Origin: Linanthus parryae
Taxonomy: Eukaryota > Streptophyta > Magnoliopsida > Ericales > Polemoniaceae
Direction: 5' to 3'
Assembly: GCA_023055425.1 (NCBI GenBank)
Contig: JALGPY010000002.1
Coordinates: 137,945,927 to 138,009,926, forward strand
Length of the DNA stretch: 64,000 nucleotides
The notes below the pieces were generated by a model that was given only the letters and a program-made list of their open reading frames with translations, had not been told where the DNA came from and searched no databases. A program made the position numbers and the translations under genes. Shown here in pieces: positions 10,912-21,861 of this stretch; positions within the stretch are counted from its first letter, which is position 1, and every line of letters begins with the position of its first letter.

Positions 10912-12408
10912 ATGAGTGACCTTCATAAAAGGCTGACAGTGGAGTATGGAGCAAATGATATTTTATGTGTCCTGCCAATACACTTGATACATGGAATTTT
11001 AGATCGCCTGCCTGTTCGTGATGCAGCAAGAACATGCATTTTGTCAAGAAAGTGGAGGTATATTTGGTCAGAGCACCCTAATCTTGTGTTCGACAAGCAG
11101 TTTTTCAACATAAATTTCAGAAGGAAGCCATCCAATGTGGTATTGTATGTGAATGCAATCAATAGTGTCCTGTTACTTCACAAGGGTCGGATTCTGAAGT
11201 TTCATCTTTACATTCCGCGCATAGATTATGACTGGAAGCCACATATTGTTCAGTGGCTTTTATGCCTGTCAAGGAATGGTACCAAGGATCTAGTCCTGAG
11301 TAGTCACGCTCTACCACCATCTAAGTTGCCTTCTCATGTTTTCTCTTGTCCGGAATTGGAATGTTTGGTTGTGCATAAATTTTTATTCACTCCTCCAAAT
11401 CCCTTCTTGGGTTTCACCAAACTAACTATCCTTCAACTCCAAAAGATCGCATTCAACGCCGAAGTGTTTGGAAGTCTTGAACCCAGTGCACCATTGTTGG
11501 ATCAGTTAACCTTTGATGTGTGCACTGGCATTGAACATTTTAAAATGCATACTCCGAAACTCACTGTTTTTGTTTCAAATTGGAGTACTGATGTATGCCT
11601 GATAAATTTTGAAAGATTTCCAAACTTGGCTCGACTTCGTGTTATAATTGGAAAAACGGCTACAAACACTGAGCAAAGACGAGCAATCAATTTGATCGAG
11701 TTTCTTAACAAGTTACCGAAACTTCGACAGCTGCTTTGTGATGGCCACTTCCTTGAGGTCAGTGTATTTATGGTCTAATGCTATTATATATATGGAAAAC
11801 TTGCATCTCATTTAGAGTTTTCTCTTTATATTGTGTGCAGCTTTTCGCTGCAAGTGCCATTCCTCAGACCCCCTCAACTACCTTTGATGCCATGAGGTAT
11901 CTCATATTAGTTGGTATTCAATTTGACAATGTAGACCAGATGTTACCCCTTCAATGTTTGCTTGGAACATGTTGTAATCTGGAGAAGCTTTTTGTGAGGG
12001 TGAGTTTCTGTTTAACGGGCATATGCTTTCTTGGATTTTGAATTTATTGAAGGAGATGTTTCTCTGATTTTCCTCTTTCTACAGACCTCTATTGTCCCGG
12101 ACAATGCACATTTGCCAGAGCCTAGTAATGTGGGTATGCTTCCCTACACCAAACTAAATTCCAGCAATCTTCAGATTGTGACTATATCTTCCATCTGGGG
12201 TTTGAGAGATGAGTTGCTCTTCATTCAAAACATACTGGCATCTTCGCCTTTGCTACGGACAATGTTCGTTGACTTCAACGTGACTATGGATGCAAGTAAG
12301 GAACTCGATATATCAAAAAGATTGATGCGTTTTAGTCGAGCATCACCCCGAGCTGAATTAGTATACAAGAAGATTAACTTGTCATGTAGGTATTGCATTC
12401 CAGCCTAG
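10912..12408 (+). CDS. F-box/FBD/LRR-like protein, three exons
   Basis: This appears to be an intact host gene. Exons are 10912-11757, 11841-11999 and 12085-12408. Both introns are GT-AG and phase 0 (donors GAG|GTCAGT and AGG|GTGAGT, acceptors TGTGCAG and TCTACAG). The predicted protein is 442 residues, normal for plant FBD-type F-box proteins. The F-box at about 15-60 contains LPIHLIHGILDRLP and VRDAARTCILSRKWRYIW. LRR-like segments follow, and exon 3 carries the FBD pattern (LLFIQNILASSPLLRTM, then LMRFSRASPRAEL). Such proteins act as substrate receptors of SCF ubiquitin ligases, with the F-box binding a SKP1-like subunit. The substrate is unknown. The ATG at 10912 follows an acceptor-like site by two bases, hinting at a 5'-UTR intron. 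Expression is untested. Confidence 0.85.
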
Positions 12409-12598
12409 AGATATAAGTCAATGTTGCATTTTAGGCAGCCGTGGTCGATCATGCCATCTTCACGTCAAAGGTCCGTTGAATGTGTCATCAGTTTGAGAGC
12501 ATGGATGTCCCCTAGGCTTTCAGAAGGGAAACTATATGGTCTACAATCGTTTGATGTCTCCAAGCTTTTCGTTACCCAGAATCCAAGATCATATATAG

Positions 12599-13600
12599 AT
12601 GGCTAATCAAATTGGAAGAACAGCTAGAAGAAAAATGTCCACTGTGACAGCCTCCAGGATTACCGGACTCCTGAGGAATGTGATCAACTTTGTTCTTGAG
12701 CGCATGCCTATACAATATGTTGTCAGAATTAGTGTCATCATGTACAGAATGAAGGTATGACTGGACATCAATTCCGAAGCTTGAATGAGTATCTGCAACA
12801 GAAGCGTTTTGGGTTATGTGGACTTTGTTAGAAATTTACCAAGTTTCTTTTACTTAATTAGAGTAATCCCATAACTACATTTTGGCTCTAACTGCTTGCT
12901 TTAGCCTCTGTTCCAACAACGGGTGATCCTGAACGAATTTAGTTCTGAGATCATGCAACCTGATGAATTAAAAAAGATGGATTCTCTACGTGCTAATAAA
13001 AAGCTGAAATCTTAAGAACCTGCTCTTTAATACTTCAATGGCAGCTGCTCTTTAAAACTTCACATGCAGTTGAGGAACTTTACTTGGATGGGTGAACAAT
13101 TAATTAACACTCCATTTTCATTTCATTAACATGAACCGTTTTTTAAGATGTGCGGTGTTTGATGCCAAATTTCGTCCACAAAGCGCCTGGTTGCAGGTGG
13201 TGTGAGAGGTGTACGAATCCCAGACAGTATCCTAAACCTTGAAAATATTTGATTTAGACGTTGGAGATGATTGGGAAATCAAGTCTGCACTTGTTATTAT
13301 TCGACGCGCCGCAGCATTGCAAGAGCATTGCAAGAGCTGGATATTTCTAAATGTCGATCTTCAATCTCAAATTTGTAGTGTTTGTTGCATTTTTTTTCAA
13401 TGTACAACAATTGTGGTGAAGTCTGCCAACTTTTCATGGGCATAATAAGGATATCTAAATTTGCTTTGTTTAGAAAGCTCCCAAGAAGGCAAGATGAATT
13501 GATGATGAGAGTTTCTACTTGCCTCTTGCTCCTCCCTGGAGAAGTTGCTTACAGAACCTAAGTTGAAAATCTGAAGGCTGCCAAAGGCACGGGGGTGTTC
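12599..13600 (+). pseudogene. Decayed F-box/FBD gene copy
   Basis: From the ATG at 12599 the sequence reads MANQIGRTARRKMSTVTAS, nearly the same as the start of the F-box gene at 21055. It hits a TGA after about 53 codons and has lost the conserved F-box tryptophans. Further matches are scattered: TTTCTTTTACTTAATTAGAG near 12845, GAGATCATGC near 12950, and an LRR-like piece (IKSALVIIRRAAALQE, 13260-13320). No intact frame remains. It lies about 190 bp downstream of the intact F-box gene, and this arrangement is repeated at 20655-21468. Confidence 0.7.
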
Positions 13601-16363
13601 ACAGAGTTAAATCGATTTGGCCGAGTTTCTGGTAAATGAAAGATAAGACAATAGAACTGCATGATTGATGGCACATCAAGACCCTTTTGTGTTTGCTTAA
13701 TTTATTATTTATATTGTTATAAGCTCCTTCCTGCATCATTCTTGCATCAGAAACTGTTGATATGAAAGTTCAGATCCTTTCAATGTGTGTCGATGTGTCG
13801 ATGCAAGTGTTAGTTATATTCAATAGTTGAAAGCAGACGTTCAGAAACTGGTTCAGTAATACAACCGTTCGTTCTCGGTTCTTGTATCGCATCGATGGCT
13901 AGAGGTTAGTTCATTCGCTTCCGTTTTTCATTAATTCCTTGCTCTGCAGATTTTTAGGTCATAGAATATTTTCAGTTGGTGTCAGACCCTCCAATTTCTC
14001 TGCCTTCATGTGTAAATACTGAAGTTTTACAAGTCGTACTTCGGGTTTCTCTGCAATCCTTTGTTGTTTTCGATTTCACGTAAATAGGTAGTATAGACTT
14101 AGATCATTGATTTACTGAGTATTCTTGCCTTTGTTCATCTTAAACGGGTATGCAGAGATCGATTTACAACCGGGTCATTCAAACTTGTCAGTTTCTTGTA
14201 CAGGGTAACTTGCTGGAGGATTGAGATGACACATAATGGCACAATCGTAACTAACTTCAAATTACTGCCTAAATGTGAAAGTCTGCTATAAGCATGTTCT
14301 TGGGTTGTTGTGCTGGCAATTTCTTGGTTTCTCTGAACTTCATACCTGGTATCCTTTATGGCCTATTTGTGAATGGAGAATAATGAATTTAATGAATCAA
14401 ATATAGCTAATTTCCGAAGTAGCTAAAAAAAGAATCAAATATAGGTTAAGATTGGGGCTAAGGCCCTACTTGGATCTGCGAATGTGCCTTCTTTACTCGA
14501 AGGTATATGGCACTATGGGAGCTTGAGCTTGTGTTGTTTTAGCTTTTCATGAGATTTTATGTGGTGTCACTCGTATATGCTAATAATTTAACTCTTTCAT
14601 AGTATATACTAGAAAATAAAAGGTCTCTTTGGACAAAAATAAGTCACACCGGGTGTTTCGGCAAACAGGTACCTCTATCTGGACATGGACATGTACATGT
14701 AGGGGTCTTTCAGATTAAATGACAGTTTGTGGTGCTTATTTAATTATGATATGTGAAATCACCATCCCCCAGAGCTTTTCTGAAAAGGTGGCCATTACTG
14801 ATATATCAGTTAGCCGAGATTTTGAACCTTTGGCACCCTTTTCGTGCATAATAATAACAATCGAGCAACATTTTATGGATAATAATAGAAGGACACCGTT
14901 TCAATGTCTAGGATCCGATTTCAGTGCATTCTTAGAGATTTAGATTTTGCATGAAAATGCAGAAAGTGACATAACAGGAGAGTTCGGATTTATCTAGTGA
15001 CTTGGCAACAGAAACTTCATGCCTCTGGCTCACCTGCAGTAAGAAAGGAGAGATATAGTTGGAACAAGTGCTCCAACATACATAGGGAAGGAAGAACATG
15101 CACAGAAGCAACACATGAATTTTTTTTTCATTTCCATAAGGAAAAGGAGATATGCTACATTTGGCTCAAATAGTAGTATCAAGTGCCGCCTGGAGTTCCC
15201 CCAAACACTTCAGTAGGAACATCTACATCAAAACATGTGAAATCCCTAATGAAGCGGTCAGGGAAACTCTAGGGTACATTTGATGTTCTGTCTTCTTTTG
15301 ATGTTTTGTTAAGGAAACTGCTTCGTCAATAAGTAGTATTTATACTTGCTGTTGTAGGGACATGGCTGTTACTATTATCTGAATTCAGAGGCCATTTCAA
15401 GGTAGATGTATTCTTCGGTGATAGAGATCTTGCTTCTGAACCTGGTAAGAAAACAGGTCAAGTGAGATGGAGAGAATCAGATCTAGTGGAAAGACCATAC
15501 TACTTTTAGTGGGATAGTAAGAATGTTGCCCCTTCTATTTTTGAGAATATTTCATTTGTAAAACAGTCTCCCATGGGAGTATCAGATTCTTTTATTGAAT
15601 TAATGGGGAATTTCCAGATATTCTGGAATTTAGAAGTAGGCCTCAAACTCGCGATATGGGTTTGTGAATGCTCACTTGGCTAAATATTCTCTATTTTTAA
15701 TCTGTCACGAATTTCCTCCTAGGTTCAAGTACCAAGCAAAACTTGTAGTTAGAACATGCTATATATATTTGGTTCAGTATGTTGTAGTCCTATATACCAA
15801 GAAACCAAACAGAGGAAAGGAGAAGAGTCTCGTGTCCACTAGATATTCCCTGAACACTTCAATGGGATTGTCTTCAAACCCTCCAATAGGGGTTTGCTGA
15901 ACCCTGTACCTGCTGAAGTGTTTGGGGGAACTCTGGTTGTCACTTGACATTGGTCATGAAAACACTTTTATACTGCTACCAAAGAAAAAGAAATCATCCA
16001 AACAACACCAGTTGCATTGGTCAATGAACTTTCTCTATGTGATTTTCCTTCTCGCTCCCTAATTAAAGTTCTTTACCTCAACCTGATCGAAGTAACCAAA
16101 TTCTGTTATCCGAAATTTCATGGCAAGCGTTATAGATCTTCAATGCAGACAAGGCTAACATTTGTTGGAATGCACAGTTTTGTTTCAAGGGCTACCACAC
16201 GGCTCCGCCAGTATCACCATATTTCATAGCTTTTGAAACAACTATACAAGTGGATTACCTGAACATCCTACGTACAATGGGTCAGATCTCTTTAAAACTG
16301 AATTAATCAGATTTCAAATTTTTAGTCATGAACCGCAGATTTCACATCAATACTTGAAAGCAC
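13601..16363. other. Unassigned region between F-box copies
   Basis: No convincing gene is seen. A short exon-like start ATGGCTAGAG|GTTAGT occurs at 13898-13907 with no recognisable continuation. An inverted-repeat pair lies at 15179-15213 and 15913-15947. The small open frames at 15664-15900 and 16017-16229 resemble nothing I know. Confidence 0.4.
15179..15947. repeat. 35-bp terminal-inverted-repeat-like pair around 770 bp
   Basis: The left arm (15179-15213) begins TCAAGTG and ends AGTTCCCCCAAACACTTCAG. The reverse complement of 15913-15947 matches it at 30 of 35 positions, including all of AGTTCCCCCAAACACTTCAG. No clear target-site duplication flanks it and there is no transposase inside. 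It may be a non-autonomous DNA element or a local inverted duplication. Confidence 0.5.
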
Positions 16364-16528
16364 TTCTTAAGCAGGGGCGGATCCAGAAATTTGGTACAGT
16401 GGCCAGTGGGGGCTAAAAAAATTCAAATTTAGTGACCGATATTTTGATAAATTTTAAAGTATTTAGGGATTAAAAAATGATGATCTTAATAGATTGCTGG
16501 GGCGAACATATAATATGAGTGGGGCTAA

Positions 16529-19500
16529 TCTCTACTACTAAAAAGAGCGAAGGGCGTATGAGTGTTTAACCATTTCAAGTGTTTTTTCACTTGAAGTGTT
16601 TCCTACTTTTTACCAATTGCCAATAATACCATTCACTTAGTTATTGAGGAGTTATTACCTGTGACTTTATTATTGGAGAGTTATTCATGGAAGAAATAAC
16701 CATTTCATCTAAATGCATCATTTTTTATTAACATCAGTTACGAATCATTTAAATTTCTTACAGAATACATTTATTGCATTACTGCATTCGTTCTCTATGA
16801 GTTACAAAATATTTTAATATTTTCCTTTGTTTCTTTCATTACAAAAAGTTAGTTAGGATTATTCAACAACATAATTTTCTATTGGCCTTCCATTTTTTCC
16901 CATACTTTCTTAATTTTTCTCCATTTCATTCTTCTCTTGCCATTAAGGTATTTGATTCTCTGAGTTAATCTCCTTATGTCCAGTGTGTACGCAATTATCC
17001 ATAGTCCATGTTTTTTTTTTTCCTTGTACGTGTTTCATCAAAGCGAACTTTAATATCCAGTTAGGTATGAAGGTTCGTTAGAGTTGTGTAAGGTAAATAA
17101 AAGATTTCACACATATATTTGGAATTCGTACTTCTTGTGTACACATTTGATTGCGTCATATCTTTGTCTCTGTGCACAATTTTGGATCTAATTCATTCGA
17201 GATGTTTCACAGTCTGTTTGTAGTTTGATTTTGCAACTAACAAGATGTACCATTTCTAATGTTCCAATATGTCCGACAACGCAAATAAAATATTATGCTC
17301 AGGTAAGTCTTTTCAAACTTGATTGATGATTTTATAGAGTCTGATTTTGAGTCATGTATTTATATTAGTGGGCCAGTGTCCCATATTGACGTTCTGAACT
17401 ATCTACACATTTAGTTACTTTTTTTCCAGTTACACACGCCTTCCCAAAATTACCTAAAATATTATCTATACATTTTTGCGGGGGCCATCTTTATATCTCG
17501 GTCCTAAGCTTTGTTAATTTCTAATTCATCGACTTTTCGCTAACGTAAGGAAATGTGTATCATATCGTGATTTAGTTGGCCAACATCTTTTTTTGCTATA
17601 AGGCAAAGAAGCAATAAAATATTGGTCATCTGATGGTGAGAAAGTTGGTATTTGTGCGAGAAGGAACTAAGAACGTAGAAGAGTAAACTATAGTAGTATT
17701 CTCATCGTCTCCTTCATCTTCAGCTACATATATTTTTCTATATTCTTAATTTTATCTTAACAAAATGAGGTGGTAAATAACTTTCTTATGCTTGCAGGTC
17801 CGAAAAAGGCATTAGGCGTGTATTACCTTTTTCCTATACCCTATGAAGAAAGGGAGACAATGTGTATATATGTGGGAGTTTTTTCAAATTAACTAAGGAT
17901 ATGATGCAACAGGTTGATAGCAATCTGGAATTAATAGTATCCCTGAAATAGTTGAAGAAGATCGTAGTTTCTAAATTAACCCACTTCTTCGTGCGTACAT
18001 TTACTGGTAATGGGATGGAACATGAAGAACTATTTGGTAAACCTTTAAATATTTTTCAGCATTAGACACCACAGGCTAGCATCAAATCAAAAAAGGTATT
18101 TTGAATAAATAGGAACATATTATGGTTTGAAGGCGATAACCCTCTCCTCTATCTTTCATTTGAAAGAAATTGACAATGCACTTTTGTTAGCAACATATGT
18201 TCTGTTTTTCACAAGTTCGAGAAGATTAGAGGTATGTGTAACTGTTTTTGTTTCAATGCTCCATTGTGTGTGGAAACGAAGTTGTGATATTTTGATGTTC
18301 CGAACGCTTTCACCCACACAGTGATGAAACAACACAACGATCTGATAATAAACTAAATCTTATCATACATTATGAAGATCACTTGACATAAGAAATGCCG
18401 TGAATGATTTGGTTATACAATTCTTTTCCTGTGTATTTCCAAATATTTTATTCATGTGTCAATGCAACTAAGGGGGGACTATATAAGGATTAAATACATT
18501 TTTTCCTTTGTGTACTATCTACTATGGTCATGTGCAAGCATATGTTTGGGATGTCAATCAAATAAGAGTCTGCATCGTGAGAAAATGCTTGGTGTGCAAG
18601 GGATCGTAGCACAAATGTATTGTTTATTCACCTGGACTTTGTTAACATCTTATTGTAGACAGATGACGGTTACAAGAGGCTACACAAATTTCTTGAGCTT
18701 GACATAATTCGAAAAGCTAATGGATATAGTTGATTTATTTGTAACATGTTGAAAAAAGTGCTGAAATAGGAAAGGAAAAATTACATTATCTCAGCCAAGG
18801 GAATGCAGGAGTGGTTTACACTAGCTTAAGGAGTCCCGATGTTATAGTGTCAACAATCCTACTTAATTTTCTTTTTTAGGTTCGGTTTCCATAATATACA
18901 TCTATGGTGTACGTAACTATTAGTTTTTATTCATCAAGTTCTAACCGTTACGAATAAAGCTTAGACAATTATATGTTTATTTTTTCAAATCAATTTGAGC
19001 AAGATATTGTGAGTTAATCGGATTCCGGTGTTTGGGAGCACGACTAATATGCTGGTTTCGTACTTTATGAAGAGAAATATGGAGTCTTGCAATTATGTCT
19101 AACCCAAATGCATCTCGCACGAACATCGCAAAGCAGAAGTCGGACTACTAGGAACATTGAAGTATATGTGGACCACGGCCACGTTAAGAAATTCATCGAC
19201 AATCATGCTTCTTTTAATTATCATTTTTTATTATTTCGATTTGTTCTTAATCTGGTAATTATGGCCGATCATCAGTTTTTCCAGTGCCAAAGTTTGGGGC
19301 CATGAAATTTATCCGACCCTAGTCCAGGTTCCCACTATATTATTCAACTCGATTTTTTTTTTAAATATTCATATTTGGATAAGAGATTAAGTGAATGAAA
19401 AGCAGTCAACACGTTAGTTGGAACAAAACATGGAATGGAGCATGTTTTCTCTATATTTGTAACTACGCTAATCGAAGGAGTAACTATTAAAAGTTAGAGA

Positions 19501-19795
19501 ACATATTTGATTTTAGTAAGGGGGTTTACTCATGAAAAGTTACAGCTTCCAAAGAGTTATTAATGCATTAAAATTTCATGGACTGAGAACGTCAAAAGTT
19601 TCAAAAATAGAAACATAAAAGATGCAAAACATTGTGATGTCCTTTTGATCATTTTAGTAGTAGAGATGTTGTAGCTCTATGCAGTTGGCTTTCTTTTTAA
19701 TACAATGCATGTTTGATTTTGATTAAGTGAAAAATAAGATAAACATAAATAAAATAAACGAATACTCACGTGCAACGCACGTGCGCCAAATATAG
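16529..19795 (+). mobile_element. Non-autonomous Helitron inside the hAT MITE
   Basis: The 5' end is TCTCTACTACTAAAAAG, starting TC directly after an A, as in plant Helitrons. Near the 3' end a perfect 7-bp-stem hairpin CACGTGC-AAC-GCACGTG (19767-19783) is followed 12 nt later by the terminus ATAG, with T as the next base. The usual terminus is CTRR, so one base is off. Insertion between A and T without duplication fits the Helitron mechanism. The 3.3 kb interior has no Rep/helicase frame. Small open frames at 18456-18707 and 19087-19305 are unrecognised, and captured gene pieces cannot be excluded. Confidence 0.75.
19767..19783 (+). terminator. Helitron 3' terminal hairpin
   Basis: The arms CACGTGC and GCACGTG surround the loop AAC, 12 bases before the inferred Helitron end. 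In Helitrons this hairpin marks the termination point of rolling-circle transposition. It is not a transcription terminator. Confidence 0.7.
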
Positions 19796-20138
19796 TGTAT
19801 TTAAATTAACCAAATGTAGGTTAACAATTGCAAATAATAAAACTTGAGTGGAGGAAAATATAACTAAATCAAAAAATTATAGGGTAAAATTTGTAAATTT
19901 CAAAACTTGAGTGGGGGCTATAGTCCCCAGCTACATCCGGCCCTGTTCTTAAGGGGCTGTAATAGTTTCTCATAACAGTGGACAGTGAGGTCACAGATGT
20001 AAAGCATGCATTGGAGGCTTCTATTCCTCAGCTCACAAATTTAGTTTCCGAATCCAACCTCATTGGAGAAAGGCTTATGCCATCTTTAGTGGACTTTCCA
20101 TCGTACATATCTACACAATCAAGATCAAATAATGCGTA

Positions 20139-20266
20139 ATGCTATATGTCCCAAATTATGTGTCCCAAATACATCCCAAACAGTTCATGTCAATAACATA
20201 AACTTTGATAGTGGCGGGACCATGTTTGGGATGTATTTGGGACATATGATTTGGAACATATAGCAT
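20139..20266. mobile_element. 128-bp MITE with long inverted repeats
   Basis: The arms begin ATGCTATATG and extend for about 44 bp, containing TGTCCCAAATACATCCCAAAC. They match in inverse orientation with only a few mismatches and leave a loop of about 40 bp. A TA dinucleotide flanks both sides (20137-20138 and 20267-20268), consistent with a TA target duplication. The TIR is not the usual Stowaway sequence, so the family is left open. Confidence 0.75.
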
Positions 20267-20649
20267 TAATCTCACATAATTTTAGATATTTGTCAGCATT
20301 GGAATGTGTATTCATCATAACTCACATCTCAATATTATTCTCTAATCCTCACTGACACAGAATTCAGACCATCCGAACCTCCAAATAAAGAAGAAATGGG
20401 CAAAGTCAAGTGCCCCCGGAGCTCCTGATGTAATTGGTGGCGGAGCTTTGGTCATCCCACATGATATTTTTCTAGACACTAGTAAGCAGCATGTGCACTG
20501 CACGTGGTGTAAAATCGTCCGACAAGACAACACCTAAATTGTGTCCTAGTTTTTGGGTCGGGGCTTTTTAACCCTTTGATCCAATCATCAATTTCAACAA
20601 ACCTAATCAATATACTGATAAAACTACACTTTTTCGGTTGAAATAAATA

Positions 20650-20948
20650 CAGTGCGACTTTATCTTCAGATTGTGACTGCATCTTCCATAAAGGGTTTGA
20701 GATATGAGTTGCTCTTCATCAGAATCATACTGGCATCTTTGCCGTTGCTACGTACGTTGTTCTTCGACTTCAGCACCACTATGGACACAAATAAGAAACA
20801 CGACATATCAACAAAATTGATGTGTTTTAGTCGAACATCACCCAAAGCTGAATTAGTATGCATGAAGATTAACATGTCATGTTGGAATTGCAAACAAAAC
20901 GTAGCAGATAAAGTCAAATTTGCATTGTGGGCATTGTATGTCGGTTAA
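20650..20948 (+). pseudogene. Duplicated FBD last exon of an F-box gene
   Basis: This segment parallels exon 3 of the intact F-box gene (12160-12400). It reads LQIVTASSIKGLRYELLFI, then LMCFSRTSPKAELV, the FBD pattern. No F-box or LRR exons lie upstream, and the homology begins abruptly near 20655. The open frame ends at TAA 20946-20948 with a different C-terminus. It is a partial duplicate, about 105 bp upstream of another F-box start (21055), the same layout as at 12408-12599. Confidence 0.7.
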
Positions 20949-21054
20949 ACATGCGGTCTTCACGTGAAAGGTTCATTGAATATATGTTCTACATACCTAA
21001 GTTTGTGAAGCTTTTGGCTATACAGATTCTGTTACCCAGATTATATATAGATAG

Positions 21055-21468
21055 ATGGCTAATCAGTTTGGAGGAACAACAAGAAGAAAAATGTCCACTG
21101 TGACAGCCTCCACGATTACCGACCTCCCGAGGAATTTGATAGACTGTATTCATGAGCGTTTGCCAATACAAGATGTTGTCAGAAGCAGTGTCCTATGTCC
21201 AGAATGGAGGTATAATTGGACATCGGTTCCAAACCTCAACTTTGAAAAAAGCTTCAATGAGTATCTGAAACAGAAAGGTTTATGTGATTCGGACTTTGTA
21301 ATGATTGTCTACAGAGTTCTTTTACTTCACGACAGTAGTCCCATAAATAGCTTTCGACTCCACCTATCCAATTTGGTCTCTGCAAAGACATGCGAAGACA
21401 TGAACAAGTGGCTGATCTTCCTATTAAAGAAAGGAGTCAAGGAATTTATGCTTGAGATCATGCCGTCC
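21055..21468 (+). pseudogene. F-box/FBD gene, 5' part (interrupted by copia C)
   Basis: The ATG at 21055 opens a good F-box: LPRNLIDCIHERLPIQDVV at residues 23-41, then a P-E-W-R-Y-x-W segment. The frame stays open through KGVKEFMLEIMPS up to 21468, where copia C is inserted with TSD CGTCC. The continuation lies at 26130. F-box proteins of this class recruit substrates to SCF ubiquitin ligases. The insertion adds a stop two codons later and separates the F-box from the LRR part, so the gene is almost certainly inactive as a full-length product. A truncated F-box-only product of about 140 codons remains possible. Confidence 0.75.
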
Positions 21469-21791
21469 TCTTAGAATTATGGGGGGGGGGGTAGTTGTCA
21501 TTTCTCAGTTGTCTTTTCATACAAGTAGAGGGTGCTTATTTGTAATTTTTCAGTTCTTTAGTTGCTGATCTTAATTAGCAAGAGTTGTACCAACAGTTAG
21601 CATTAAGAGTCTCACCTATTCCAGGTGTCACTCACTGATTGGTTGAGTTCTTCTCTGCATTAGGGTTAGTTAAATTCACTTTCCCAATTTGCTTTGGCTG
21701 TAATCTTCATCTTCTTCATGAATAATGATACTTCCAGTTTTTCCCTCCAATTTTTGTTTTCTCTTTGATCTTTGTTTTGAGTTCTCTGTTA
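21469..21791 (+). repeat. 5' LTR of copia C
   Basis: The LTR runs from TCTTAGAATT after the TSD to CTCTGTTA before the primer-binding site. It contains an 11-G run near 21481. The termini TC...TA are not the canonical TG...CA. The 3' LTR has the same ends, so this is not simple decay of one copy. Confidence 0.8.
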
Positions 21792-21804
21792 TGGTATCAG
21801 AGCC
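21792..21804 (+). other. Primer-binding site of copia C
   Basis: TGGTATCAGAGCC directly follows the 5' LTR. It is complementary to the 3' end of plant initiator tRNA-Met, the standard copia primer. Confidence 0.9.
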
Positions 21805-21861
21805 TCTCGTCTCGTCTATGCTCTTCGTCGTCTCCTCTTTGTTTGTTTTCTCTCCGTTCTA

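Larger units (their letters stand above)
16372..19945. mobile_element. Non-autonomous hAT-like element, split by a Helitron
   Basis: The ends are CAGGGGCGGATCCAG at the left and, as reverse complement of the right end, CAGGGCCGGATGTAG. They are imperfect terminal inverted repeats with the CAGGG start seen in many plant hAT elements. A perfect 8-bp target-site duplication TTCTTAAG flanks it (16364-16371 and 19946-19953), and 8 bp is the hAT signature. Without the internal Helitron the element would be 307 bp (16372-16528 plus 19796-19945), so it is a MITE with no transposase. Confidence 0.8.

Noticed and set aside
10649..10915. Hydrophobic 88-codon frame upstream of the F-box gene
   Set aside because: It is T-rich intron-like sequence ending at the acceptor-like site, with no homology recognised.
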